Part shown: one piece after another, positions 18,912-26,697 of the stretch | Layout of the letters: each line of letters begins with the position of its first letter | Position numbering within the stretch: the stretch's first letter is position 1 | Assembly: GCA_024643255.1 (NCBI GenBank) | Contig: JAHENF010000097.1 | Coordinates: 30,798-94,797, forward strand | Origin: Ilumatobacteraceae bacterium | GTDB taxonomy: Bacteria > Actinomycetota > Acidimicrobiia > Acidimicrobiales > Ilumatobacteraceae | Length of the DNA stretch: 64,000 nt | Direction of reading: 5' to 3' | The notes under the pieces: generated by a model | Seen by the model: only the letters and a program-made list of their open reading frames with translations | Databases searched by the model: none | What the model was told of the DNA's origin: nothing | Made by a program: the position numbers and the translations under genes

Positions 18912-19421
18912 TCACAGCAATCCACGTTCGTGATCGAGAAGCCAGGCTTTCGTGCCGATGCCGCCCGCGAATCCGGTGAGGGCTCCGTTCGCGCCGACCA
19001 CTCGGTGACAGGGCACGACGATCGAGATCGGATTGCGACCGTTCGCCGCGCCGACCGCTCGCGCCTTGCGGCGATCACCCATCCGTGAGGCTTGTTCGCC
19101 GTAGCTGACGGTGGTGCCGTACGGGATCGTTCGCAGCGCCATCCACGCCGACAGTTGGAAGTCCGTGCCGATCGGATCGAGCGGCAGGTCGAATTCTTCG
19201 CGCTCGCCGTCGAAGTACTCGCCGAGCTGGGTGATCGTCGCCTCGATCACCGGGTGCTCAGGCTCAGGAGACGCCGCCGGCAGTCGGACCCGGGCCGCAT
19301 CATCGTCAGGCCACAGGATCGCGCGTACTCCGCGGTGCGACGCAACGATCGTGATCGCGCCGACCGGCGTGTCCATGACGGCGGAGAACAGTTCGGCATC
19401 GGTGTTCGGTTCGTTGTTCAC
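18912..19421 (-). CDS. ogt: Methylated-DNA-protein-cysteine methyltransferase
   Basis: A 169-residue suicide repair protein that transfers alkyl groups from O6-alkylguanine to its own cysteine. The active site IVVPCHRVVG is intact, and the DNA-binding helix (YGTTVSYGEQASRMG) and recognition segment (RAVGAANGRNPI) are present. The GTG start overlaps the stop of the Ada-AlkA gene (GTGA), so the two are one operon for alkylation repair. Its length matches Ogt without extra domains. Confidence 0.95.
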   Translation of the reverse strand: MNNEPNTDAELFSAVMDTPVGAITIVASHRGVRAILWPDDDAARVRLPAASPEPEHPVIEATITQLGEYFDGEREEFDLPLDPIGTDFQLSAWMALRTIPYGTTVSYGEQASRMGDRRKARAVGAANGRNPISIVVPCHRVVGANGALTGFAGGIGTKAWLLDHERGLL

Positions 19422-20989
19422 GGTGTGTCCTTCCCAGGTGGATCGGAGGGCGACAGACTCGCCCAGAGATGGTGGACGGCGTATGACCTCCAGGGCGCCC
19501 AGTGGTCCGCCCGGTCCGCGCTGACGCCGACCGCCTCGAGGGCATGGCGGACGCCGAGGTCGGCATCGAGGAACATGTCCGGGTGGCCGAGGCCGCGCAT
19601 CACGACGTAATCGGCCGTCCACGGTCCGATGCCGCGCAGGCGCAGGAGTTGTTCGCGGGCGACGGAAGGATCGGCACCGACATGCAGTTCGACGGTTCCC
19701 TCCAGGACGGCATCGGCGAGACGGCGAATCGTGTCGCGGCGCGCGTGGGGCATGGAGAATGCGTCGTCGGGCGCCGACAGGAGTTGCTCGGGCCGGGGGA
19801 ACAACCGGGTGACGCCGGTGCCAGGCATCGGCGTCACCAGATCGATCGGGGAGCCGACCGCCTCGACGATCCGCCCGGCGACGGTTCGTGCACCGGTGAC
19901 CGACACCTGCTGGCCGATCACCGCACGCACCGCCGTCTCGAACGCATCGACGCTCGCCGGCGAACGACGACCGGGCACGAGCGTGACGAAGCGATGCATC
20001 ACAGGGTCACGTCCGAGCGCCTCGTCGACCGCCGTCGGGTCGGCATCGAGGTCGAGCAGCCGCCTGACGCGCTGGACTGCCGCCGCGAGGTCTCCCCACG
20101 ACCTCAACGCGAAGCGCGCCGCGACGTGGTCGGCGGCGGCGACGAGGCCGACCACACCGGCACCGCCGGGAAGATCGAGACTGCGCCGATAGGTCGTGCC
20201 GTCCCATGACTCGGTCCCGGCGATCGCCCGCTCACCGATGAACGTCATCACCGCGTCGGCCGCAAACGGTTGACGAACCGGCAGCCTCACCGTGATCGCC
20301 CCCGCGCCACCCACCCCCCCTGTCGGAAATTCGGAGCGGATGTAGCGCTGAGCGGGACGTTCGCTCCGAATTTCGGGGTGGGATGGGTCGGGCGAGTGGC
20401 GTCGGGGTTGGCGGGGTTGGCCTGGGTGGCGGGCGGATCGCAGGGCCGTCGGCGAGGTGGCGAAGACGGCGCGGATCGTGTCGTTGAACTGGCGCACGCT
20501 GCCGAAGCCGGCGGCGAACGCCACGTCGGTGAGCGACATCGTCGTCGTCTCGATGAGCAGCCGGGCAGTGTGTGCTCGCTGAGCCCTTGCGATGGCGAGC
20601 GCGCCGACGCCGAGCTCATCGGTGAGCACGCGATTGAGATGCCGTTCGCTGTAACCGAGCCGACGAGCGAGCCCCGGCACCCCGTCGCGCTCCACGAGGC
20701 CATCTGCGATCAGGCGCATCGCCCGAGCGACGACGTCCTGTCGGACATTCCACTCCGGAGACCCCGGCGACGCATCGGGTCGGCACCGCTTGCAGGCCCG
20801 GAAGCCGTGTTGCTGGGCGGCGGCAGCGGTCGGGAAGAAATCGACGTTGACTCGTTTCGGAGTGATCGCCGGACAGCTCGGTCGACAGTAGATGCCGGTC
20901 GTTCGCACGGCGGTGACGAACCAGCCGTCGAACCGTTGGTCGCGGCTCTGGACTGCGACGTAACAGTGGTCGGGATCGAGCGGCGGCAC
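19418..20989 (-). CDS. Ada-AlkA fusion: methylphosphotriester sensor and 3-methyladenine glycosylase
   Basis: A protein of about 523 residues with four parts: an Ada zinc domain with four cysteines (TTGIYCRPSC and ACKRCRP) that takes methyl groups from phosphotriesters; an AraC-type helix-turn-helix pair; an AlkA N-terminal domain; and a HhH-GPD glycosylase domain (LRGIGPWTADYVVM, with catalytic Asp in FLDADLG). It should sense alkylation damage, activate its own operon and excise alkylated bases. Between the AraC and AlkA parts lies a linker of about 40 residues, partly encoded by a 55-bp palindromic repeat (EIRSERPAQRYIRSEF). The GTG at 20989 is a choice; GTG at 21022 is also possible. Confidence 0.9.
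   Translation of the reverse strand: MPPLDPDHCYVAVQSRDQRFDGWFVTAVRTTGIYCRPSCPAITPKRVNVDFFPTAAAAQQHGFRACKRCRPDASPGSPEWNVRQDVVARAMRLIADGLVERDGVPGLARRLGYSERHLNRVLTDELGVGALAIARAQRAHTARLLIETTTMSLTDVAFAAGFGSVRQFNDTIRAVFATSPTALRSARHPGQPRQPRRHSPDPSHPEIRSERPAQRYIRSEFPTGGVGGAGAITVRLPVRQPFAADAVMTFIGERAIAGTESWDGTTYRRSLDLPGGAGVVGLVAAADHVAARFALRSWGDLAAAVQRVRRLLDLDADPTAVDEALGRDPVMHRFVTLVPGRRSPASVDAFETAVRAVIGQQVSVTGARTVAGRIVEAVGSPIDLVTPMPGTGVTRLFPRPEQLLSAPDDAFSMPHARRDTIRRLADAVLEGTVELHVGADPSVAREQLLRLRGIGPWTADYVVMRGLGHPDMFLDADLGVRHALEAVGVSADRADHWAPWRSYAVHHLWASLSPSDPPGKDTP
20323..20377. repeat. 55-bp palindromic element, copy A (inside ada-alkA)
   Basis: Imperfect palindrome with arms GGAAATTCGGAGCG and CGCTCCGAATTTCGGG, the same length and layout as copies at 22331, 31581 and 38280. 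This copy lies within the coding frame of ada-alkA without breaking it and encodes about 18 residues of the inter-domain linker. Its centre has diverged from the perfect GTTGCGC/GCGCAAC of copy B. Confidence 0.87.
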
Positions 20990-21058
20990 GAGACCATCAT
21001 GCCCGACCGACAAGCCTCCCACTAGCGGAAATCGGACGCCTCGGTCCGAGGGTTCGCG

Positions 21059-22318
21059 TCAGTCGCCGGCGACGGGGATGTACACCGCGGCGTGCTCCAC
21101 CACGGTGGGGCCGGCATCGGGCGATCCGGCCGGAACAAGGCGGTAACGCAACAGGTAGAGCCCCAACACACAGAACATCACGCCACCGAGGAACCCGAGC
21201 TGCTTGCCGACGACCTGGGCGAACGCGCCGATCAGCAGTCCGCCGGCGACGGAGCCGACCTCGAAGAACATCGTGAACGAGCTGACGGCCCATGCCCGGT
21301 CGCTGTCGCTGGCGCGATTGACCGTGAGCGCGAGGAGCGACGGGTAGTTGAACGCCATCCCGAATCCGACGAACGCCGCCGCGACCCACAGCGCGGGGAT
21401 GGTCGGGAACGACGCGAGAATCGTCAGGCCGATCAGCACGTTGCCGAGCGCGATCGTCACCGCGCGACGAGGCCCCAGGCGTTCGGGAAGGGTGGCTCCG
21501 AAGATGCGCACGAGCACCGAGACGAGCGCATAGACCGCGAAGAGCCCGCCCGAACTCGCCATGCCGACCGAGCGGGAGTAGTCGGGAACGAACGCACCGA
21601 ACGCCGAGAACGCGGCGACACCACAGGCGAGCACCACACCCGGCATGATCGCCGCCGGGTGGATGAGCCGTCGACGTCCGTCGGCAGGTACCGCAGACGC
21701 AATGGTGTCGTCGACATCGACCGGGGTTTCGACCCGTGCCGGAGCGAACAGGGCGACGATCGCGGCCAGGAACGCGAACATGCCCGCCACGATGAACGCC
21801 CGCTGGAAATTCGTGTCGTCGAGCAGTGCCTCGCCGATGATCGGCCCCATGCCGATGCCGCCGAACACCGCGACCGAGAAATAGCTCGCACCTTCGGCGC
21901 GCCGGTCGCGAGGCGACATGTCGGCGATCAGGGTGGCCGCGCCGACGAAGAGCGCGGCCTCACCGACGCCGGTCAACCCACGAAGCAGCAACAACTGCCA
22001 GAACTCCGTGATCTGGCTCGAGCCGATCCCGCTGAATCCGGCAAGCGTGGCCCCGCCGACCATCAGCACTCGCCGGCCGTACCGGTCGGCGAGCCGCCCG
22101 AGCAAGGGTCTGGCGCAGATCGCGGCGAGCGCGAACACGGCGACGGTGAGGCCGATCCCGAACTCACCGGCATGCAGCGGACCCTCGATGAAGAGGGGCA
22201 CGATCGGGATGAGAATCCCGATGTACACGAAGAACACGAGCGCCGTCGCCGTCACGATCAGGAACGGGCGCGTCAACAACGACTCGCGCTCCGCTCCAGG
22301 GTTCGTGACCGTCGACAT
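21059..22318 (-). CDS. MFS transporter
   Basis: A 419-residue membrane protein of the major facilitator superfamily with about 12 predicted helices and the loop-2 motif GRLADRYGRRVLMVGG. Drug-exporter-like members have this layout, but the substrate is unknown. A second signature-like loop is present in the second half (RLGPRRAVTIAL). The ATG at 22318 was preferred to the TTG at 22330. A degenerate copy of the 55-bp palindromic element lies just upstream. Confidence 0.9.
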   Translation of the reverse strand: MSTVTNPGAERESLLTRPFLIVTATALVFFVYIGILIPIVPLFIEGPLHAGEFGIGLTVAVFALAAICARPLLGRLADRYGRRVLMVGGATLAGFSGIGSSQITEFWQLLLLRGLTGVGEAALFVGAATLIADMSPRDRRAEGASYFSVAVFGGIGMGPIIGEALLDDTNFQRAFIVAGMFAFLAAIVALFAPARVETPVDVDDTIASAVPADGRRRLIHPAAIMPGVVLACGVAAFSAFGAFVPDYSRSVGMASSGGLFAVYALVSVLVRIFGATLPERLGPRRAVTIALGNVLIGLTILASFPTIPALWVAAAFVGFGMAFNYPSLLALTVNRASDSDRAWAVSSFTMFFEVGSVAGGLLIGAFAQVVGKQLGFLGGVMFCVLGLYLLRYRLVPAGSPDAGPTVVEHAAVYIPVAGD

Positions 22319-22330
22319 CCCCTCATCCAA

Positions 22331-22385
22331 CCCGAAATGTGCACAGATATGCCCGCTCAGCGGTCACACCCCTCCAGATTTCGGG
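22331..22385. repeat. 55-bp palindromic element, copy D (degenerate)
   Basis: Exactly 55 bp bounded by CCCGAAAT and ATTTCGGG, with a central GCTCAGCG related to the GCTGAGCG centre of the other copies. The interior has diverged strongly, so membership of the family rests on length, ends and centre. It is immediately upstream of the MFS gene and runs into a 9-bp tandem repeat. Confidence 0.62.
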
Positions 22386-22463
22386 AGGTTCGGGACGTTC
22401 GGGACGTTCGGGAGGTTCGGGACGGGACGTTCGAGACGTTCGCGACGTTCGGGAGGTTCGCGG
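22383..22463. repeat. 9-bp tandem repeat (GGGACGTTC-like)
   Basis: About nine imperfect units of GGGACGTTC or GGGAGGTTC in a row, with one truncated unit and variants GAGACGTTC and GCGACGTTC. It fills the gap between the MFS start and the transglutaminase stop. The unit is too short and the array too irregular for a CRISPR. It could arise by slippage or serve as a multi-site protein-binding region. Confidence 0.85.
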
Positions 22464-22475
22464 CACGCGAGGTCC

Positions 22476-23363
22476 TCAGATGCGGGCGACGTCGACGGAG
22501 ACGGCGAGCGACTGGGCCGACGACGGCCCGACGACCACACCGCGCACCGGTGCAACGTCGGCATAGTCACGACCCCAGCCGATGGTGACATGCCTCGACG
22601 GCGCGACGATCCCGTTCGTCGGGTCGAAGTCGAGCCAACCGTGGTCGGGAATCCACACCGAACACCATGCGTGCGACGCGTCCGCACCGATCGTCTTCGG
22701 CTCACCCGGTGGCGGTTCGGTCTCGATGTAGCCACTCACGTATCGAGCCGCGAGGCCGAGCGTGCGCAAACCGCCAACTGCGAGATGCGCGAAATCCTGA
22801 CAGACACCGCGTCGGTCCGCGACGACGACGTCGAGCGGCGTGCTCACCTCGGTGTACGAAGGGTCGAACCAGAACGTCTCGAAGATCTCCGTGCAGAAGG
22901 CGGTCGTCGCCTCGACGATCGGACGTCCCGGACGGAACGACGCCGTCGCGAGGTCGTACAGCGCCAGGCGATTCCGATCGACGGTCACGAACCGCGACGG
23001 CGCAGCGAACGGAACCACGTCGAGCGCAACCGGTCCACGCAGTCCGGCCACGGTTGCCGCCACGCGTTCCCACGCCACGTCCGCCCGTGGAAGCTCCTGC
23101 TCCCAGACGATCGCCTCGGTCACCGCTTCGACGGTGAGCCCGTCGTGCGGGCGGTGCAGACCGAACTGCACGACCCGATTGCCGAAGATGTCGGTTCGCT
23201 CGTCGTACTCGTCGGGCTCGGGGCTCGTGGTCACCACCGACGACGTCACGCTCTGTGAAGGCGTCTGGCGGGCCAGCACGCAGGCGACGCTGTAGCCGTC
23301 GGTCATCGTGGCGCCGTAGCGGTACTCGGTGCGGTGGATCACCCGATAGTGCTGGCCGGGCAT
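22476..23363 (-). CDS. Transglutaminase-like cysteine peptidase family protein
   Basis: A 295-residue protein with an N-terminal bacterial transglutaminase-like beta domain (YRVIHRTEYRY) and a papain-like core with the catalytic triad visible: Cys in GVCQDFAH, His in SHAWC and Asp in FDPTNG. Members hydrolyse or transfer amide bonds. It is the last gene of a four-gene run with two ATP-grasp and two alpha-E domains, a context described for predicted peptide or amide-bond-forming systems. It starts one base after the stop of the fused ATP-grasp/alpha-E gene. Confidence 0.92.
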   Translation of the reverse strand: MPGQHYRVIHRTEYRYGATMTDGYSVACVLARQTPSQSVTSSVVTTSPEPDEYDERTDIFGNRVVQFGLHRPHDGLTVEAVTEAIVWEQELPRADVAWERVAATVAGLRGPVALDVVPFAAPSRFVTVDRNRLALYDLATASFRPGRPIVEATTAFCTEIFETFWFDPSYTEVSTPLDVVVADRRGVCQDFAHLAVGGLRTLGLAARYVSGYIETEPPPGEPKTIGADASHAWCSVWIPDHGWLDFDPTNGIVAPSRHVTIGWGRDYADVAPVRGVVVGPSSAQSLAVSVDVARI

Positions 23364-23364
23364 G

Positions 23365-25767
23365 TCAGCTGCGTCCCATCAAACGCGGGTCCACCGGCGC
23401 AGCCAGGTAGGAGCCGACCACGTCGCGGGCGAGAACGTCGCACCCGGCGAACACGTCGGCGAGCGCGGCCACCGTCGCCTCGATCGAACCGAACGACACG
23501 CCGTCGATCATCGTCAGCAAGTCGGTCGTCGTCTCGACGCCCTGCTGCCATCCGAGCAACTCGGCCTCATGACCCACCGCGCGAATCGCCGACGCTGCCG
23601 CTCGCGGGTTGTGCACATCGGCAACGAGGAGATGCAGGGCCGTCTCGAGTTCCACATCGCTGCGATGACGGCGACGATACGCAACCAGGCTCTCGTTGGA
23701 GGCGAGCACGATCTCGACGAGACGCTGTCGTTGGAAGTCGAGGCGATGGTGCGCGTACTCACCGATCGGATCGTCGACGGCCGGGACCTCAGGCGGGAAC
23801 ACCGCGGTGCCCGCTCCTGCATAGAGGCCGAATGCGCCGCGCACGCCATCGATCACGCCGAAGGCCCGCTCGAGACGCCGACCGACCTCGCCGAACCGCC
23901 ATGCGGGACCATGAACGACACTCTCGTTCCAGAGCCCGACGAGTGAGGCGAGGTCGACCAGAATCGATTCGAGGTGCCGACCGTCGATGCGGGCAATGTC
24001 GACCACCGACGGCGACGAACCTTCGTTGCCGAGCAGCCATCGCAACTGCGCTCGGGATTCGGCGAGCCTGGCGAGCATCCGGCCGGCCGTCACCGAGAAG
24101 AACTCGCGCACGCTGGATGCCTCGGCGAGGAACGATCCGAGTTGGTGTGCGAGGGACTCCACCGCCAACGCGAACGTCGCGCCGGCACGATCGGTCGTGT
24201 TCGGATCGATGCGTTCGGTCACGCCGGCGACCGCCGAGAGCATGTCGAGCCCGTGCACCACCCACGGTTCGGCGACCTCGGCATCGACGAGCCCGCTCGT
24301 TCGATCGAGCACGACCTCCATCGCGCGGGCGATGAGCTCGGCTCGTTCCATCGCCCGCCCTGCCCAGAACAACGCCTCGGCGGCTCGTGTGGGAACCGAT
24401 GCGATCAGGTCGACCTGCGGCAGAGGGTCGCGACGACGGACCTCCGGAGGCGCGACCGTTCCGCCGACGACCCAGACGTCCTTGGCCGTGGCGAGCGTCG
24501 GGCGCATGGGATCGTCACCGGCGGCGAGTACACGAGCGCTGCCACCTTGGAGCACGTCGATTCCCTTGTCGCTCGCCACGAGGTGCAGCCGCAGCGTCAC
24601 CGCCCGGTCCACGAGCTCGCGTCCGTCGAAGCTCGGGACCGTCGCCCACGCCGTGGTCGCCCGTTCCTCCGCGGACATGAACGGCAGCGGCCACGTTCCC
24701 TGATAGTCGGCGGTACGACCGGTCAGCCACGCACCCGCCGCGTCCCAGTACTCACCCAGTGCAGGATCCTCGAGCACTCCACAACCGTGGGCATTGGCGA
24801 GGCTGACGCCGTGCGAACGGGCGGCGAGCAGGAGTCCGGGGACGCCGACGCTGCCCTCGGCGTTGACCTCCATCGGGTCGACCCGATCGTCCTCGAGCCG
24901 GCGGAACAACACGTCGACGGGCTCGAGGCCACCCAACGAGCGCAACCAGACGCGTCGTTGTCGCACGACGAGATCGGCACCCTCGGCCAGGTTCAGCCCG
25001 AGGCGGGTCGCGAGATACGACTGCTCGACGTACGAGGCGTGATCGACGCCGCCCGACAGCACGACGATCCGCGGGTTGCGCGTGGCCGCGACGTCGGCGA
25101 GGCCGTCACGGAGGCGATCGGCGAAGGGGTCGAGCGACCGCAGTGCCCGACCGCCGGGCAGACGCGAGATGACATCGCGGTGGACACGGCCCGACACCGA
25201 ACGGCCGAGCAGGGCATAGCCGACCCCGGCCGGGGCGTCGGTCAGATCGCGCACGACACGCCATCGACCCGAGGCGTCTCTGATGACGTCGACGGCATAG
25301 TTCGTCATCCATCGTCGATGTGGACGGGTGCCGAATGCTGCGAGCCGATACTTCCCACTCCCCCACAGCACCGCCGGGTCGACGACCGCATCCTGGAGCA
25401 CCGTGCGCGCCCCGTAGAGGTCGACGAGCAGCGCTTCGAGCATCTGCATGCGAGCAATCGCACCGTCGGCGAGCGTGACGAACTCGTCGCCGTCGATGAC
25501 GAGCGGTATCGGATCGAGCCGCCACGGTCGCGACTCGAGCCCGACCATTCGCCCGTCGGTGCGCAGAGGAAGATCGTGAACGATGTGCCCGGAACCCTCG
25601 GCCGCGATGAGTCGGTCGTGGTCGACCTGTCGGGTGTAGAGATCGGCGAAACCGGCGATCGACGACATCAGGGCATTCGCGTCGACACCACCGGCACTGA
25701 ACCTTCCCGGAGGGAGGCCGGGATCCGGCGCACCGACGTTCGCCTGGAACTGTGTGTGCTCGGTCAT
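23365..25767 (-). CDS. Circularly permuted ATP-grasp and alpha-E fusion protein
   Basis: An 800-residue two-domain protein. The N-terminal 470 residues match the circularly permuted ATP-grasp family (SGKYRLAAFGTRPHRRWMTN, VVLSGGVDHASYVEQSYLA). The C-terminal 300 residues are an alpha-E helical domain (TRAAEALFWAGRAMERAEL). The separate genes upstream encode the same two domains, so this looks like a fused paralogue. The ATP-grasp core has fewer of the usual charged segments than the stand-alone copy and may be degenerate. Family members are proposed to ligate peptides or amino acids; the product is unknown. Its start lies 3 bp after the stop of the alpha-E gene. Confidence 0.87.
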   Translation of the reverse strand: MTEHTQFQANVGAPDPGLPPGRFSAGGVDANALMSSIAGFADLYTRQVDHDRLIAAEGSGHIVHDLPLRTDGRMVGLESRPWRLDPIPLVIDGDEFVTLADGAIARMQMLEALLVDLYGARTVLQDAVVDPAVLWGSGKYRLAAFGTRPHRRWMTNYAVDVIRDASGRWRVVRDLTDAPAGVGYALLGRSVSGRVHRDVISRLPGGRALRSLDPFADRLRDGLADVAATRNPRIVVLSGGVDHASYVEQSYLATRLGLNLAEGADLVVRQRRVWLRSLGGLEPVDVLFRRLEDDRVDPMEVNAEGSVGVPGLLLAARSHGVSLANAHGCGVLEDPALGEYWDAAGAWLTGRTADYQGTWPLPFMSAEERATTAWATVPSFDGRELVDRAVTLRLHLVASDKGIDVLQGGSARVLAAGDDPMRPTLATAKDVWVVGGTVAPPEVRRRDPLPQVDLIASVPTRAAEALFWAGRAMERAELIARAMEVVLDRTSGLVDAEVAEPWVVHGLDMLSAVAGVTERIDPNTTDRAGATFALAVESLAHQLGSFLAEASSVREFFSVTAGRMLARLAESRAQLRWLLGNEGSSPSVVDIARIDGRHLESILVDLASLVGLWNESVVHGPAWRFGEVGRRLERAFGVIDGVRGAFGLYAGAGTAVFPPEVPAVDDPIGEYAHHRLDFQRQRLVEIVLASNESLVAYRRRHRSDVELETALHLLVADVHNPRAAASAIRAVGHEAELLGWQQGVETTTDLLTMIDGVSFGSIEATVAALADVFAGCDVLARDVVGSYLAAPVDPRLMGRS

Positions 25768-25770
25768 CGC

Positions 25771-26697
25771 TCAGTGCACGACGTACTGCTCGTGCATGAC
25801 CCTGTCGAGTCGAGCCAATGCCACCTGCACGCCCTCCATCGCGGCGTCGAGTGCCGCGCCGTCGTCGGCCGCCGGGCGGCTGCGTCGCAATTGACGGTCG
25901 GCCGCTTCGACGGCGCCGAGCACCGTCGAGTACTCGGGAAGTCGAAGGATCGACGTGCGCATCTCCGCCAGACATCCGGCCACCGAACGCGGAAAGCGGT
26001 GATCGAACAGCAGGAACCTGACGACGGACGGACCGTCGATCGGGCCGCGTGTCGAGCGTTGGTACATCTGCAGCGCCGAGAGCGATCGCAGCACTCCCAT
26101 CCACTGCACCTCGTTGAACTCGTCGGTGGTTCCCGCCGGTACCGAGAGCAGCGTCGCGGCGCGCACGCCGAGCACACGGGTCGTCATGTCGGCGCGTTCG
26201 ATGTACCGGCCGAGTCGCCACATCTCGAACACTTCGTCGCGCGTCATCGTGGAGATCATCACACCGTCGAGACGACGGCTCTCGTCGACCACCCGTGCCA
26301 GGAACCGGTCGCGGCGGCGGCGCTCGACCGACGTCACCGCCGCACCACGCACGTAGATCGACAGGTCGTTGACGGTCTGCCACGCCTCACGTGGCAGCAC
26401 TTCGCGACACGTGCGCAGGTTCTCCCGGCTCGAGTCGACCGTGTTGACGATGCTGTTGGGGTGTTCGCGTTCGGCGATCAGGAACTGTGCGACCTGATTC
26501 TCGTCCGACCCGCTGACCGCCGGCAGCTGGACATCGCTGCCCGAGATGGTCACCAACGGATGCCAGCGCGACGTCGTGATCGGGAGGTCGGCGAGCACGT
26601 CGCCGTAGGCGCGAAGCACCCGTGCCGAGTCCTCGGCGCGTTCGATGTAACGCGCCGCCCAGTACATCCGGTCGGCGACCCGCGACAACAGTGCCAT
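25771..26697 (-). CDS. Alpha-E domain protein
   Basis: A 308-residue all-helical protein of the alpha-E family, beginning with the characteristic LLSRVADRMYWAARYIERAEDSARVLRAY segment and holding conserved Arg/Glu pairs (RYIERADMTTRVLGV). Its biochemical role is unproven; it always travels with circularly permuted ATP-grasp enzymes, as here. The start overlaps the upstream stop by one base, and 3 bp separate its stop from the fused paralogue, so all four genes are one operon. Confidence 0.9.
   Translation of the reverse strand: MALLSRVADRMYWAARYIERAEDSARVLRAYGDVLADLPITTSRWHPLVTISGSDVQLPAVSGSDENQVAQFLIAEREHPNSIVNTVDSSRENLRTCREVLPREAWQTVNDLSIYVRGAAVTSVERRRRDRFLARVVDESRRLDGVMISTMTRDEVFEMWRLGRYIERADMTTRVLGVRAATLLSVPAGTTDEFNEVQWMGVLRSLSALQMYQRSTRGPIDGPSVVRFLLFDHRFPRSVAGCLAEMRTSILRLPEYSTVLGAVEAADRQLRRSRPAADDGAALDAAMEGVQVALARLDRVMHEQYVVH

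Noticed and set aside
22383-22463. Short-unit array as a CRISPR
   Set aside because: Units of 9 bp with no spacers and no cas genes.
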